Shown: positions 12,909 to 27,300 of the stretch, piece by piece
How positions within the stretch are numbered: the stretch's first letter is position 1
Layout of the letters: each line of letters begins with the position of its first letter
DNA from: Muricea muricata
Taxonomy: Eukaryota > Cnidaria > Anthozoa > Malacalcyonacea > Plexauridae
DNA: 64,000 nt
Assembly (NCBI GenBank): GCA_963855995.1
Contig: OY979717.1
Span: forward strand, 62,402,243 to 62,466,242
Direction of reading: 5' to 3'
Made by a program: the position numbers and the translations under genes
The notes under the pieces: model-generated
Seen by the model: the letters and a program-made list of their open reading frames with translations, nothing else
Databases searched by the model: none
What the model was told of the DNA's origin: nothing

Positions 12909-15900
12909 ATGGCGTCTTCAAATGATGTTTTAGAAAGTGCGATGAAGTCAGCGTCGTACAATGTCCTTTTACAAATTTCACTGCGGATTATTACGTTTCT
13001 TATGAATGCTTTCATTCTGAGGTTTATATCTCGAGAAACACTTGGTCTTGTCAACGTCAGATTGACCTTACTTTACACTACCATTTTATTCTTGGCCAGA
13101 GAAGCTTTCAGAAAAACTTGCTTGAGTAATTCTGCGAAGAACAAGGAAACAAAATGGGATCAAATTATCAACCTCGTATGGCTTACCGTCCCTTTGGGTG
13201 CTTTTGCTTCTCTAGTATTTGGATTTATTTGGCTGAATTGGTTAGAAATGGCGCCGTTGGGATTACAAAGAGATTATTCAATCAGTGTTTTCTGTTTTGC
13301 ATTTTCTGCTGTACTAGAATTAATTGCTGAACCTCTATGGATTGTATTTCAGTGTCATTTGTTCGTACGTCTCAAAGTAGTGATTGAAGGCTTAGCAGTG
13401 TTATTTCGTTGCATAACGGCGATGATGCTTGTGTATTTCATTCCATCATTGGGCCTCCTTGCTTTCTGCTTTGCTCAGTTTGTACAGTCATTAACGTATT
13501 TCATGCTTTACTATGCTTACTTCTCTCACTATATTGCTACTAATGCATCACAAAATGATAAAGGATTTCCTTTACGATCATTTAGTCGTATTTTTCCCAC
13601 AAGTAAATCATTGAAAAGTCTGTTTGTGAATTTTGAGTTGCTTTCTTTAACATGGAGTTTTTTCAAACAATCTTTACTCAAACAAATCCTTACTGAAGGA
13701 GAAAGATATGTGATGACTTTCTTCAATGCATTGAACCTTGCACAGCAAGGTGTTTATGATGTGATCAATAATCTTGGATCATTGGCAGCAAGATTTATAT
13801 TTCTCCCAGTGGAAGAAAGTTATTATCTATTTTTCAGTCAGACTCTGGTAAGAGATAAACCAGCATCGAAACAACCACATGAAAATTTGTGTCTTGCTGC
13901 AGAAACATTAGAATCCGTGTTGAAATTTGTTTTGTTGGTTGGATTAACAATTGTTGTGTTTGGTTATTCATATTCCTTGCTTGCCTTGGATATTTATGGA
14001 GGTTCCATTTTGAGTTCTGGAGAAGGTAAGTAATAGAGAAAATTGCAAGACTATTGGACTATTTAACCATTAATCTACATTGGATCCTGATGCAGCTTAT
14101 TTTACCATTCAACTGTATAAACTTTACTTGTTTCCATCTTTTAAACTTATAACACCACTTTGTGGGTAAAAATGCAAGTGCATTTTTGGTATCTGTCACA
14201 GATCCACTATGAGCACCATGGATTTTTATACTTTGTCACAAAAAGTTTCCGGATCGTTTTTCTCGCACATATTTTTAGGGTTTTCAAAAATATTTTCACT
14301 ATTTCACACAGATGTATATATATATGTATCAAAAGAACAAAATAAAGCCAGACAGATCTCACAAAATGAGCTCGCTTTTGACAACATTGAAGTATACTTT
14401 GTGCCTGCCAGAAACATGGTTTAAGAACAACAACTTGCCTGCAGGCTAATTTAAATTAAGCAAGCTTAACATTAACCTTCACGATTCGTTTTGTCTTGTT
14501 ATAAACATGACAATAATTTTTTGGTTATACTAACAGTCAGTCAAGATTCACATGTTGAAAATTATATGAACGTAATTCGTAACTAAGTATTTCCATTGGT
14601 AAGCCTAGTTTCTGGCACTCCTTCCAGCATATTATACCACCTTGTCACTTGTCTATCTGTTTATCAGGAAGTGCCAGAAGAGGCTCAAAACTAAAAAGGT
14701 TAGGTTGATGAATTAAAAGACTCAGCGAAAGAGGTAAAAGTGTCAGACTCTATTTCTTTAATGCTTTAGGCTCAATTTTCGACAGACTAGAGACTTTTCA
14801 ACAGTCTAAAAATGAGTTTTTCGAAATCTCGGGGATCATTTTTTTAAAGCTGGCAACTATGGAAATAGGCTCGGATTCCAGTCATTAGGGGCGGCCCTGG
14901 AATCCGAGTCTACTATGCAAATGGATTCATAGAGGATGGTAAAGGCTGGTGTCATGCTTCACACTGAGAAAAAGCAGTATAGTTTCACAATACAGTGAAC
15001 ATTTAACAAAGCAGATTCGCATTTCTTCAAAAGTGTGTGCACAAGATTTCTGTTTGATTGAGAAGAACGTCCGTCGACCTAAAAAAGTCTCCAAGGAATC
15101 ATCGTACTCTTATTTGAACAATCGAGTCACAGTTGAAGAGACTGACATTTATTATTCTCATTTCACTGAGCATTTTTATTGAGAATGACGCCTCACAAAT
15201 CACACCTAGCCTTTGCGAGATATGTAGGATTTCTACTTGAATTAGCACATCTTTACCCTTTCAAATTCTTCCAGACCGAGGGAAGTACCACAATATCATA
15301 AAAGTTCTAGACTTTTTCAACAGGATAATTGCTGTAATTATTGGCACTGATGAAGATCCGAGCCCACGGATTGAAAGCTTTGTGATAATAAGTTTACACT
15401 GTGAACTGAGATTTATATTCACCATTCATACGTACAATTAGGAACTTAAGAAAACATATATTCCTATTGTGTGATTCTACTCTCACTGTCCAACACCAAG
15501 TTGCATTAAAATATTCAATTTGATAAAAAAAATGCGAAAAAATTGATCTTACATTATTTGTAAATTTGATGACATTTTTTCCGAGTTAATCAAATCCCCC
15601 GTAACATCTCGCATTCGCATTTGACGTTGTTATGAAAAAGCATACCCTCTGTTAAAATACGTGAAGCTCCTTATGGATTTGATGTGATAATTAGGTTCAA
15701 TACCCATCATAAAATGTGTTTTTTAGTTTATTATATAATAATCTTGTAATATTATAACTTTGTAATTATTACACGATTTACCATGGGAAGAAAGCGCGCA
15801 GGGTTTTTTAAACTTTTTATTAACGAATTCGTCTTTTTGTATCTACAGTTATATACATTAAAAAATGAAATCTTTATGATTGTGTTTTCAGGTCCAACTC

Positions 15901-16641
15901 AATTAAGATGGCATTGTTTCTACATACTTATAATTGCTGTAAACGGGATAACAGAATGTTTCATGTTTGCAACTATGAATCAAACAGCTGTCGATAAATA
16001 CAATAAGAAAATGGTGATGTTTTCAACTATTTTTCTCTTCTCGTCATGGTTCCTCACGTACTTTGGAGCTGTTGGTTTTATTTTTGCCAATTGTTTAAAC
16101 ATGACACTGCGTATAATTCACAGGTTAGTTACTTATTGGCAACTATAGTTGAAGTATTTTAAAGGAAACCAGCATAAACCTTGTCTCAGGGCAAAAACTA
16201 AACAGTTCATACCATGTTAATTTTTGTAGTTGATGTCATCTTTTATTTTTGCTGTTGTGAAAACGGTCGAAAACGCCCGGTAGTCTAAACTTTGATTTTT
16301 CAATAAGATAGTACATGCAGTTTTCTGAAATCGATTCATTTGTTTTCATTTTTAGTGTGGTTTATATTAAGGAATACTTCCAAGATTGCAATTTAACACC
16401 ATTACAAGGTCTTCTACCATCTAAACCAGTGTTAGTGGCCTACGTGATTGCACATATTTTGATATCAAGTTCAGAAACCATGTTTTGTTGTTCCTTTGGA
16501 GTGTTTTGGCGAGTATGTCACATAGGGACTGGTGGAGTTTGTTTGCTAACTGTGGCTTTGACCATATACCTCTCTGAAGAAAATCTTGTGCAATTTGTAC
16601 GGAAACAACTATTTTCTAGACTTCGTAAAAAAGTAGAATGA
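12909..16641 (+). CDS. RFT1: RFT1 homologue, complete, 3 exons (544 aa)
   Basis: Exons: 12909-14025, 15892-16123, 16356-16641; phases 1 and 2 join correctly. RFT1 is a multi-spanning ER membrane protein of the MOP/MATE-like superfamily, needed for N-glycosylation; its direct role in flipping Man5GlcNAc2-PP-dolichol is debated. Recognised blocks include ITFLMNAFILRFISRETLG and VNVRLTLLYTTILFLAREAF near the N-terminus, then TWSFFKQSLLKQILTEGERY and NNLGSLAARFIFLPVEESYY. After the first junction come NGITECFMFATMN and GAVGFIFANCLNM. The length (544) is close to the human protein (541, from memory). The ATG at 12909 has a good context (ATCATGG) and matches the family N-terminus; the in-frame codon upstream is not ATG. 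The protein is hydrophobic throughout with about a dozen membrane segments. Confidence 0.95.
14026..15891 (+). other. RFT1 intron 1
   Basis: This is a 1.87-kb intron with a GTAAG donor and a TTTTCAG acceptor. Two short open frames (14209-14424 and 14949-15182) have no recognisable homology and no splice context that would add to RFT1. I see no repeat structure of note. Confidence 0.8.
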
Positions 16642-16706
16642 TTTTATCACAGTTTCTACTATTGGCGTCCGCTGACTCTAATGTTGCATTTTTTTCTCTT
16701 ATATAC

Positions 16707-16896
16707 TCATAGGCGGCCCAATTCAGTGTGTAGTTTCATATAGAGATCAGTGCCACGTAAACACTACACTTCGTAGTTTATGATATAGTTAATTTCCATA
16801 GTTAATAGGAAATTAACTATATCATAAACTACGAAGTGTGTTTACGTGCGCACTGATCTCTATATGAAACTACACACTGAATTGGGCCGCCTATGA
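16707..16896. repeat. Hairpin MITE, 190 bp
   Basis: The arms are nearly perfect: TCATAGGCGGCCCAATTCAG on the left is mirrored by CTGAATTGGGCCGCCTATGA on the right. The central pair is TATAGTTAATTTCC/GGAAATTAACTATA. A degraded relative, with TGAATTAGGCGACCTATAAG, lies at about 48118-48196 in ACLY intron 29. Confidence 0.85.
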
Positions 16897-17984
16897 TATA
16901 CTTCACTAAATTAACTCAACTAGAAGTTTTGTATACGGTACAATCAGTACTAGTGTTTATATTACGAAACAGTCAGTGGCGTGGCCTGCTATGCCAGTTT
17001 CAACTGTATAATCACTTTTGATTTCTTTAGAAAATGATTGTTTTCACACTCATTGAACACGAAAATCTTTGCATAGCAGCACCAAGTCGTCGGGCGCCTG
17101 AATGTAATTTACGATATAAATCCCATCAGTGTGTTTTTTAGTAATAAAAATTGCACGATTTTAATTCATTTAAAGGTTTGATTAACTAAAACGATGTATC
17201 CAAATTGCATTGACTGTTCACACTCCACAGCTGTTGATTGCTGTACCAAACTACTTGTATTTCCGCTTGAGGTTTCAATGTACATGCTCGAACGAATGCC
17301 ATGCTCTATTATCAATGGTTTTATAACATTAATAAGTGCATGTTCAGTCATGTTCTTTCAACGTTTCGCAAATATGACCGACCATGTACGTTGGTGATAA
17401 AAGAGCCGGACCCAAAGCCTATTAAAGGGTAAGTTGCAGCTTGCGATTTAGATCCCCCAATGAGAGAGTGACAAAACATACAGTGTATATGTCACGTACA
17501 CAAGTCACGTCAGGTCAACATGTGGTATAAATAATTTTAGGTCAGTAGTGTAGTGTGAACAATCAAAAATATTTGCGCGTGAAAAAGAAGTGTCAACTGT
17601 TGAGTGGCGGTGCATGATTGCTAGCACAAATTAGATATTCTACCAGATGTCTCACTTCCTACCTATTCCTAATGTTTTCGTGTCCGCGATTTTTCGGCTG
17701 ATCACGAATTGCACACGCGAGATGACGCAACCAGAGAGCACGAATTGCACACGCAATGGCACTTACCACGCTGACGTGTACTGCTAACGTGAGAGCACGA
17801 ATTGGCACGCAATACTTCTGGCAAGTGCATTGAATGGGCAAGTGTAACGCACATTTTTTATTACAAAAAAGATAGGGAAGTGCAGTTAGTAGCAAATTTT
17901 GGCAGTTAAACGGCGTTTTTAGGCGCAACTACCTATTGATCTTTATTTTCTTGACGAATTTTACTGATAAATGATACGCTGCTT

Positions 17985-18013
17985 CCCCCCCCCCCCAACA
18001 CACACACACACAT
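17985..18013. repeat. Poly-C plus (CA)n tract
   Basis: A run of about 12 C is followed by about eight CA dinucleotides. It is a simple repeat. Confidence 0.9.
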
Positions 18014-18384
18014 ACAGTAAAGCTACAACAAATCAAAGATTCCTTTCTGTCATAATTTCCAATCATAATAATATTAATTTTACTACAAACAGCAATTCAA
18101 AACTAGTATGACTGGATTAAATCTGATTAAACATATCTATACTTTTCAACGTGTCTGGGAACCAAACGTGCTAGTTTTCTTTTCACCTTGCCATACTGAC
18201 TTACCCCTCCCGCGGTTGTCAATTTTGCCACGTGTGCGTCTGCGCTATGCTCGAAGGGTTTATTTGCTTTTGCCGGACTTCTTGTCAAAACAATACAATA
18301 CCGGATAGTAATCAGTCATTGGATCATTGCACTGCCGTCCGTTAGTTATTGTTGTGGCTCGTAGATTTTCCCCTTTTTCTAATC

Positions 18385-21300
18385 ATGTCAGCCAAAGCAA
18401 TATACGAAGAAGACGCGAAGAGATTGTTGTCTAAGTATTTGCAGAATACCGACTTTGTGAAGTGTCAGAATGCTTTGATATCATCAAGCAAGCAATGGGA
18501 TGATGTGATCAGCAACAATGAATGGCTTAATACTCAGGTAAATTTGAAACAGGATCAGTATTAGTTTGCATTGAATAGTGTACGCATGTATTAAACAGAA
18601 GAAATATAACTTTACATATGTATCAAATAAAGTTATGTAATTTGCCCTGAATGATGCTTTTATATGTAATCTGGAATATGTGCTATGTCAGGTGGTACCA
18701 TCCAGTTGTAAGATTGTCCAGACAGGCAATAAGTGCAGGATAATGTATGAGCTTGTAGTCATTATTAAGTATGATTACCAAGAACGCAGCACAGAACTGA
18801 CAAGTGAAACTTGCTGGCATTGGACCATTCCAAAAAAAGCCATAGCCCACGCACTGAGGAAATTTCTGCCACCATACTTCAATTTGTTTAGGATGTCTTG
18901 AGAGGGGAAGAGGGTATTGTTAATCTCCTCCATAAGGAGTGATGGGTTTTTGTGAACAACCCATTAGACAAGTTAAGAAAACATGTTTTGTGTTGCGTTG
19001 TTTGCGTTTAAGTGTTGTTTGCAAGATTTCTTTGACATATCAACCTATGGGAAACGTTATGATTATGCTCTTGATAGATATAGTTCAATTCTTCATACTC
19101 GACTTCGTTTCAATTGTTGCGCATTAAATTATCATCTTTTTGAAATTAATTGTGTAACATCTCCAGCATGTGATTGTGGATTTAATTGCAAATCGGTTAT
19201 TCACTACTTTTTATATTGTCCCCGATACGCTGCTCTTAGGATGTCTTTGTTAGCGGTTATGGTTGAAATATTGGGGAATGGCTGGTATTATAAGTCTGAT
19301 TCTTTTAAAACTATAATGGTTTTGTTTGGGTCTGAGAAATTGAGCGTGGATCAAAACAAGGCTATTTTTTCCATGTACATCATATATTAAAGGATCAGGG
19401 CGTTTTGAAGTTTGTAATGATTCATGATCCTGCTGTTTGCTAAATATGTTTGAATAAATAAAATTAAAAAAATTATATATATATATATATATATATATTA
19501 TCGAATAGAAGAAATAAAATCTTTGGTGTATAGTTTCAATGCATAATTTTCTACTTTGTATCCTTGACCTGTGTTTGCTCATGCTAGGCTGTATCTGGTT
19601 CTTCTAATCAATGTCATTTCAAAAACAAATTGAAAAACTTTGCTAAAAAACAAATTGAACTGAAAAAATAATAGCAAGTCAGTGATTATATCCCATTTGA
19701 TTTAAACCTTTAAAAAGTTCTATTAGAAGGTTCCAAATTCTATTTCAGGGGACCAAATTTTAAAAATTTTCTGCAGGTTGTGTCCCAGACCAAATCACAG
19801 CTTCAATGCTCAAACATTGAGTATTTAGTAAACTGTACGGACACTTTACTCTCCCCCCCCCCCCCTTACTCTTCCCACACTTTTAAATAACTTCTGCTGT
19901 AGGCCTTCCAGAATCAGAACTGGCGAAGATGAATTTAGGCTACAGCGAAATGGTTTTTGCAGTAACCAGGTTACCGCAAATTTTAACGAGAGAAATCTCA
20001 AGTAGACCTAGTAAAATAGGATACTGGAATAACTGTTTACTCGCATAACAGTTGACATTGCGAGTTTTGTAAACATTATTTGAAAACTGTTAAACTAAGC
20101 CAAAGTGCCAAACAAAAAATGTATTTAATGAGGTAAAATGAATCTCAATCTTAGTCCTAGATGGAAAACCAGATTAGGTTACTGCAAATCATATTTTGCG
20201 GTAACGTGCCGGTACTCAGGTTTGGTTGCCGCAAATTTGGTCAGCAGGTACAGCCCCGGTTTTAGGTCGAATTGCATGTATCCTATAGTTTTAAAGGAGT
20301 AGTCAAATCTACTCTGCACATTCTGCGTCCTTTAGAGAAGAGTTTAGGATATAGATTCTTAGGAAAGCGATCGATTCTTGTCGGAAAACCTCCTTAACAA
20401 AGTTACATAGGAACTTCGAAAGTAGGTATTTATATCACATAAAGACACCGAGAACGCGCGACATCCGAGGGCTTCATATGACGTAAATCCCGTGTAGAGA
20501 GTTTTTACCTCATTCTCTCCTTCTCGTTGACTTTTCTCTTAGTTGGAGACGGTAGAGTAATATTAGACATCAACATTATCAAATGACTACCGATTTTATT
20601 CATGCAACCTCGTACCCAGGGTATTTTGCTGGTTATATCGTAGGCTAGATTATTAACGCTCGCTGTTTAGTGAGTTTATTATTTAATATGTTGTATTTAG
20701 AAACTAGTAGTGAAACCTGATCAGTTGATAAAAAGGCGAGGAAAACTTGGACTGATAAAAGTTCAGGCTGACTTAAATGAAGTACAAGATTGGGTCAAAT
20801 CACGTTTGAACCAAGAGATTCAGGTGATCTATAGATAATGATAAGTTAAGTCCCGTACAGACGAGCAAGTTTTCCTTGACAAGTTTTATTTGCTCGTGTG
20901 TACGCGAAAAAGGAGCCAAGGAGCCTGGTTTAAATGTTGACCATAGCAGCGTTTCAACAAGGAAACTTGCTCGTGTGTACGTGCAACATGGAACACTTGA
21001 CAAGGAAATCGTTTGTTTACGTACCTAATTCATGCGGCCTCGTTAAAATTGTCAAGAAAAAATGTTGTCAAATTTCGCGTACACAGGAACAAATAAAGCC
21101 CGACATGGAAAACTTGTCAAGGGAAACTTGTTCGTCGTACAGACGCGTAAGTGAACTCGTCAAGCAAGGGAAATTTGCTCGTCTGTACGGGGCTAACCGT
21201 TACGTCTATTTATTTGTTCATTATTTTGCATTTTAGACAGACGCGCGTAAAAATGTCATATATAATGTGAATTATCAAACATTTTCCACTGTAGATTGGT

Positions 21301-24300
21301 CAGACTAAAGGAATTTTAAAGAGATTTCTTATTGAACCGTTTGTGAAACATAGACAAGTAAGGACAAGAAACTAAAAGAATAATTATATAAATAAAATTA
21401 CTACGAATATCTCAACTGGAATACGTGAAAATGAACTGTGTGCTGGAGTCAAGTGTCCCATTGCTGAGCATCGTGCCTCCATGCATGCCTGATCCTTCAG
21501 GGGAGGACGGCGACGCCTTGGAATTTCGTCATCCGGATTAATCGTGTCAAACCACCGACCTTTTTCTGTTTTTAGTTGGTTCATGTCCGTGCCAGACGTT
21601 TCTCTCTCTTACCTTAATACAGCTTAAAACGGTAACAAAGTAATGACGGTTTGTCCATACAATGAAATTAAGAAAAAAAATTCAATTAAAATCTTATGAG
21701 GTCCGTGAGCACTATTATTAGCACTGATGAAGATCCGAGCTAAATTTACGTGGTGTTTCCACAAAATTATATTTTTATTGATTATCACGATGCAAAAATA
21801 CAAGGTAAATTGCGAAGTACAGTATTATAATACACCAACTCTATAACAACGAAATTCTATCAGTCAACTTTCGAAATTAACAATTATTGACTTTTTATTA
21901 TTTATCGTGTAGGTTCGATTGGCCAACACATGTAGAGCTTATTTTTTATTTATTTGTCGATTAGGAGGAAGAATATTATCTGTGCATTTATGCACAACGA
22001 GACTGTGATACGATTTTATTTCACCATGAAGGAGGTGTAGATATTGGTGATGTGGATAGCAAAGTGAGTACCTTTAGTAGTTGTATATCAAGAAAAAAAA
22101 TTATAATTTGTTTATATAACGAATACAAGGATCCAGACTGTTCTGTGTATACGCATGTGCAATCTAAGCACTCTGAAGACTATTAATTCTGTATAGTATG
22201 CGTAGGTGCAACCCAGTGCCCTCGTAATTAGATATATAAGCCTGTCATCAAAAGGAAATTTGCCGTATGTAGCAATAGCATGTAGCAATAGCATGTAGCA
22301 ATAGCATGAAGCATGTAGAGAAAAGTGAAACATGCTGTATAAGATGGTCAGCAGAGTCGCGCTAAAGTTTATATTTATATAGATCTTTGCTCGACGAGGT
22401 TTTGTTGCGTTCTTTGTAATTCAGTCAGTTGTGCGTAAGGATAACTAGCGCACCACTACTTTAGGTCATGTTCAATTTTTTACTTGTAAAATTCATTTAC
22501 GTTCGTGAAGGATGTAAATCTTGAGTGCCAGGGCCGTACCAGCCTTGGTGGCAGGTGAAGGTAATTCTTGGCGTCCCGTGCATAGTATAATTGTATAAGG
22601 AATAAGTCAAAGAATTACAGGGTAAATGAACTCGATAAATACTCTATTTTTAAGCCATGTAGGTCAGAAAGGGGTACTGTTAATTTGTATTATAAGACGT
22701 ATTTGCTGGACAATGCATATTTTCTCCCGAAGGCGAAAAAACTGAATGTTGCTGTTGGGGAGTCAGTTGACGTCAAAAAGATTGAAAATGAGTTATTGGC
22801 AAATGTCTCTGGAGAAACGAAAAGGTTTTTAAGGAAATGTACAAATATGTAGTAAATAGAATCATTTATAGAATCATACAGGTACATATCAAAGTGGCGC
22901 TTGTCGTATTGTTTTTGACATATTCCTCATTTCTTACTTTTTATATGTTTAATTAAAATCGTTAAAATCCTGAATTTTAAGTAATTAAGATCCTAAATCT
23001 TCAATAATCGTTTTTGTTAACTTATACATTTTTAATGATATTTTTGATAGACTATTGGTGAACTTTATATCCGCCCTTTTTGCCACATTTACGGATCTTT
23101 ACTTTACGTATCTGGAAATTAATCCGCTTGGTATGTTTTAATATCATTGACTTTATAGCATACTCAATTGTGATTGGTTAATTTACCTACAAATAACTGC
23201 GTGCAAATATTGATTTTGCTGCAAATAACGGGTGCAAACAGTTTCCTGAGCATGCGCACTTTGAAAATGATTCGTCAGCGAGAATTAAAAAATATCGTTC
23301 TTGTTTTAAAAATGTAAACATGGCTCGTTTTGTCGATTTGTCCGAAAATGAATTGTCCTTTTTACTACAAGAAAAAGATGCAGAAAATACAAAAAAGTAC
23401 CTTGAAGAAAAAGGATTGAGCGAAGGCGAATTAATTACGATGTTTGAGTAATATTTATCGTTGTGTAAGTAAAATTGAATTAGACTTTTTTTTCTCGTTT
23501 GACTCTTCTTGTATTTTTTATTATACTTGCTACCCATCAAAGTTTACTATGCTTGTCCGTGAATGATAAAACAATTATTGAACTCGGCTATCGCAAAATA
23601 TCGTGATTTACCAGTGGCTCGCAAATAAATTATTTGCCTCTGCCTTCGGCATCGGCAAATAATTGATCTTCTCGCCACTGATAAATCACGATATTTTGCT
23701 CAACCTCGTCCAATAATTGTATAATGTTTACAAATTAGACTCACGCAACTTGGCATTGCTATATTATTTTAACAATAACTTGACTCGACTCTCTAAATTA
23801 ATCTTCAATAACTTTACACACAATCCAGGAATTGCTTTCTCGTATTTTGCAGTTATCATAGACAGTGCAATTTATGTTCTGGACGTCGCTGCAAAACTTG
23901 ATCAAACTGCAGATTTCATTTGTAAACCAAAATGGGGAGAAATACCATTCCCGCCTCCGTTCGGGCGGGAAGCTTATCCTGAGGTAAACATTTGCATTTT
24001 TCGGCATATGAGTAATTTTTAGTTAATTTAATTAATATTAAAGAAACTTTGCAGTATTGTGATGAGTGGCGAAAATTCACATCAGTCAGTGAGTCAGTCA
24101 GTGAGTCAGTCAGTCAGTCATAGTGTAAACTTTCCGGGGGGAGCGATGATACACGCATATTTTGTCGTTTACTTCAAAATGTTTGCAGTAAGCATTTTTC
24201 AAAATTTTGAAACAGTATGAATTAATACTGCTACTCCCACGGACTTATATGTGGTTGTTGTCCAAGCCTGTAGGATTTAAAAAAAAAGAAACAAATTGTT

Positions 24301-27300
24301 CTAAACAATATTTTCCGTTCAGAATTTTCAAGTTCTTTCCTCCGGAACACCCCATTCGTCCTTCTTTAGAACCAAAACACGGTTAAATGACGTGTTTGCC
24401 ATGGATTTAGCGCTTCGTAATGGTGAATACAAGGAGCGAAGTGGAAATCAAGTATTCAGTGGCCTACAGGCTGACGTAATAAATTAATATAAACATACGT
24501 TTCAATCGAATATATTTTTGTATTTACGTTCAGTGATGCATGTTGATGGGGATATTAATATCTTTAGTCCAGCTGTATAAAAACCGAGTTACTGCAGCGC
24601 TGGTCGGCGGCTATTGTTCGACGCAACAAAGCGCATGTACATTCACGTATTCGCTGCAAGTCGCTGTAGCGTCTTCAATATTGAATATTTTTCGCTCAAA
24701 AGCGGTAAATATCTTGGGAAAACGATAGCGATTCATTCAGTGGTATTTTGAGAAAGATACAATAAAGGATGGCAAGGATTTTCGCAGCGAAACGCCGAAA
24801 GTCAAAATAATTTTAGTAATTAATATTTCGACGTAAACAAAGTTAACGCGCAATATTTTAGATTTCGCTGTATTTTTTTTAGTTTGTAGTATTTTCGTAT
24901 GAAACTTAGCTTAAAATGTAGAAAAAATGCAGCCATATTTTTGGTGTTATTTTGAAACATATATGTACTGTTTCGGCTGAGATATCCGGCATGGTGGAAA
25001 AGACGGGTACCGGATACCGGATGGACGGATACCGGATAGACGGATACCGGATAAACGGATACCGGATAAACGGATACCGGATAGACGGATACCGGATAAA
25101 CGGATACCGGATAGACGGATACCATTATACTAAAAACTTAGAATTAATTCGTAAAACAGCTATATTTTCAACTTTAGGTGCATGACAATAAAATCATGTA
25201 CGAATTTATGATAGACGTTTAGAAACATTGTCTCAAACAGGTTTTGACACAGGTTTTAGCTAAATATATCTTTGCGGCAAAATCTTTGCAATCCCTACAT
25301 TTGCACGTCCTATATTCCTCAAAAAATACCACGGAATGAATCGCTATCGTTTTCTCAAAGTATCTACCGCTTCGAGAGACTTTAAATACGAGAAACTTTG
25401 ATCATGATACCCTCAACGAAGATAGTTGAGTAATTAAAGTATGCAGTATGTATAAGTTTGTTTTACTTTTATAACGATCCGTTCAATGATAAATATATAG
25501 AAACGTAAGAAATATATAGAAATTGAAATATGCATTCAATACTTTGTTGACAGCGAAGGCCTGTTTCGCTATAAAGCGCCAATATGCCATAACCAGAACT
25601 TAAGACATTTAATTAGCCTAAATTTAATCGCAAGTTATATCAAAAAGCAAAGCATGTTGGTGATATGAGTACAACATCGCACTATAAGTAGCCTGGTAAC
25701 AGACACATGATTGGGTTAACGGGCATTTTCGTAAATACATTATGTACATGAATGTCCACAAGACAGGTTTTTCGGCTGTATTTCACATATCAGTCATGAT
25801 CTTCAAATTGGCCCATTTGATACATTTAGACCTAGATCACCAAAACGTCTTCCAACAATTTCATATACTTTTTTATCAAAACCAGATTAATTCGTTTATC
25901 CGGTATCCGTCTATCCGGTATCCGTTTATCCGGTATCCGTCTATCCGGTATCCGTCTATCCGGTATCCGGTACCCGTCTTTTCTACCATGCCGAGATATC
26001 CCGGTGTATATTATTTGCATACCACAGTAATTGACTTTTAAATTGTGAAGTTTGCTGCATTTGAAAGAGCAAAAACGCTTTTTATGCGTAGTAAACTTAC
26101 AAACAAACGTCTAAATTGAAAGCTATTGAAATGGCGTTTAATCTGGTGTTTATTTGGTGCAAATAGCTTATACTGAACCCGAGATACGGTTTCGCAAAGT
26201 CATCCGCCACTAGTGACCGATTTTGGTAGGGCCCGTCGAGAACGTGTTTTAATTAAAGTCAGACACTAGCGAAGTGTTTGTTTATATGATTCATTTGCAA
26301 AATACCAGCCCAAACACTTGAATAACAAAATGTATTTTTTCAACTAACAACAAAACCAAAATGAATGCTCACATCAGCCGTGTCGGAGGCTAGCAAAATG
26401 TTTGAAACTGAAGGCATTGTCATTGAATATATTCTATATTATAGCATGTTGACTCGATGTCGACATTTGACCTTTATAATACAAACAATATGCTTTTGAT
26501 TTGCTATTTTGACCACAGGTCACCCGGAATGCTACAGTGCTAATATAGCGTTCAGTGGGACAGCATCTGTTACATAATGTATATATTAACCATTGACATA
26601 AATACATCTGGACTGCCTGCTCTCGATATTTTCGCTTGAATTTTGCGTTATCAGTTGAAAATCACGAAGGCTGACGAATACTGACGAAAAATGACGAATA
26701 TGAGAGTGATTGAACATCGCTGGCTCTTAAATAATACAAAAAATACTGGTCAGCAGTCAACTTCATGAGCAAACACTCTCATATTTCGGCCATCTTTGAT
26801 AACGCTTTTCAAAGCCGAGCTGGCAGTCCAGATGTATATATGTCAATGATATTAACACAAAGGTTGGCAAGTAAATACAAATTTGAACACTCGTACAAAA
26901 TTTAAACCACAACAAAATCCGCAAAAAGACTTCGATATTCATTTAAAAACATACACATATTGAGAAGGCATACCTGAAAAGCATATACGTTGTATTTTTG
27001 TGTCAATTCAACATTTTTTACCCAACGAAATTCGCGAAAAGTCATCAAATTTTTAGTTGATTTTCGCTAAGACTATGCGCGATGCCGGCTGCCTGCCTTA
27101 CGTCACACGAAAAAGCTCCCTGATTGGCCTGCTGAGAACTCAATTTTTTTACCGCGAAAGCAAAACCGGGGGGAGAAATGTTAAAATTTTCAAAGAGCTA
27201 CGCCAACGCTGCGGAGGGAAATTTGAAGTGAAAGCTTTTTTAAAAACAACAACTCAGTAACAAGTGCAAACAACTGCGAAAAATTTTAAACTGAAGTGCT

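Larger units (their letters stand above)
16642..18384. other. Spacer between RFT1 and ACLY
   Basis: The spacer holds the RFT1 3' end, a hairpin MITE (16707-16896) and a possible AATAAA signal at 17143-17148. At about 17705-17815 a motif around GAGCACGAATTG is repeated three times imperfectly, followed by a poly-C/CA tract near 17985-18013. The last few hundred bases should contain the ACLY promoter, but I cannot define it. Confidence 0.5.

Noticed and set aside
14949..15182. 77-codon frame in RFT1 intron 1 as an extra exon
   Set aside because: The protein is continuous without it (G-E-G-P-T-Q junction) and the frame has no family similarity.
17659..17928. 89-codon minus-strand frame between RFT1 and ACLY
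   Set aside because: It overlaps imperfect repeats of a GAGCACGAATTG motif, and the translation is repetitive and unrecognised.
24952..26041. Long open frames on both strands made of G-Y-R-I-D/N or R-I-P-D-R repeats
   Set aside because: They are by-products of a 15-bp tandem repeat, which is open in several frames. There is no other coding evidence.
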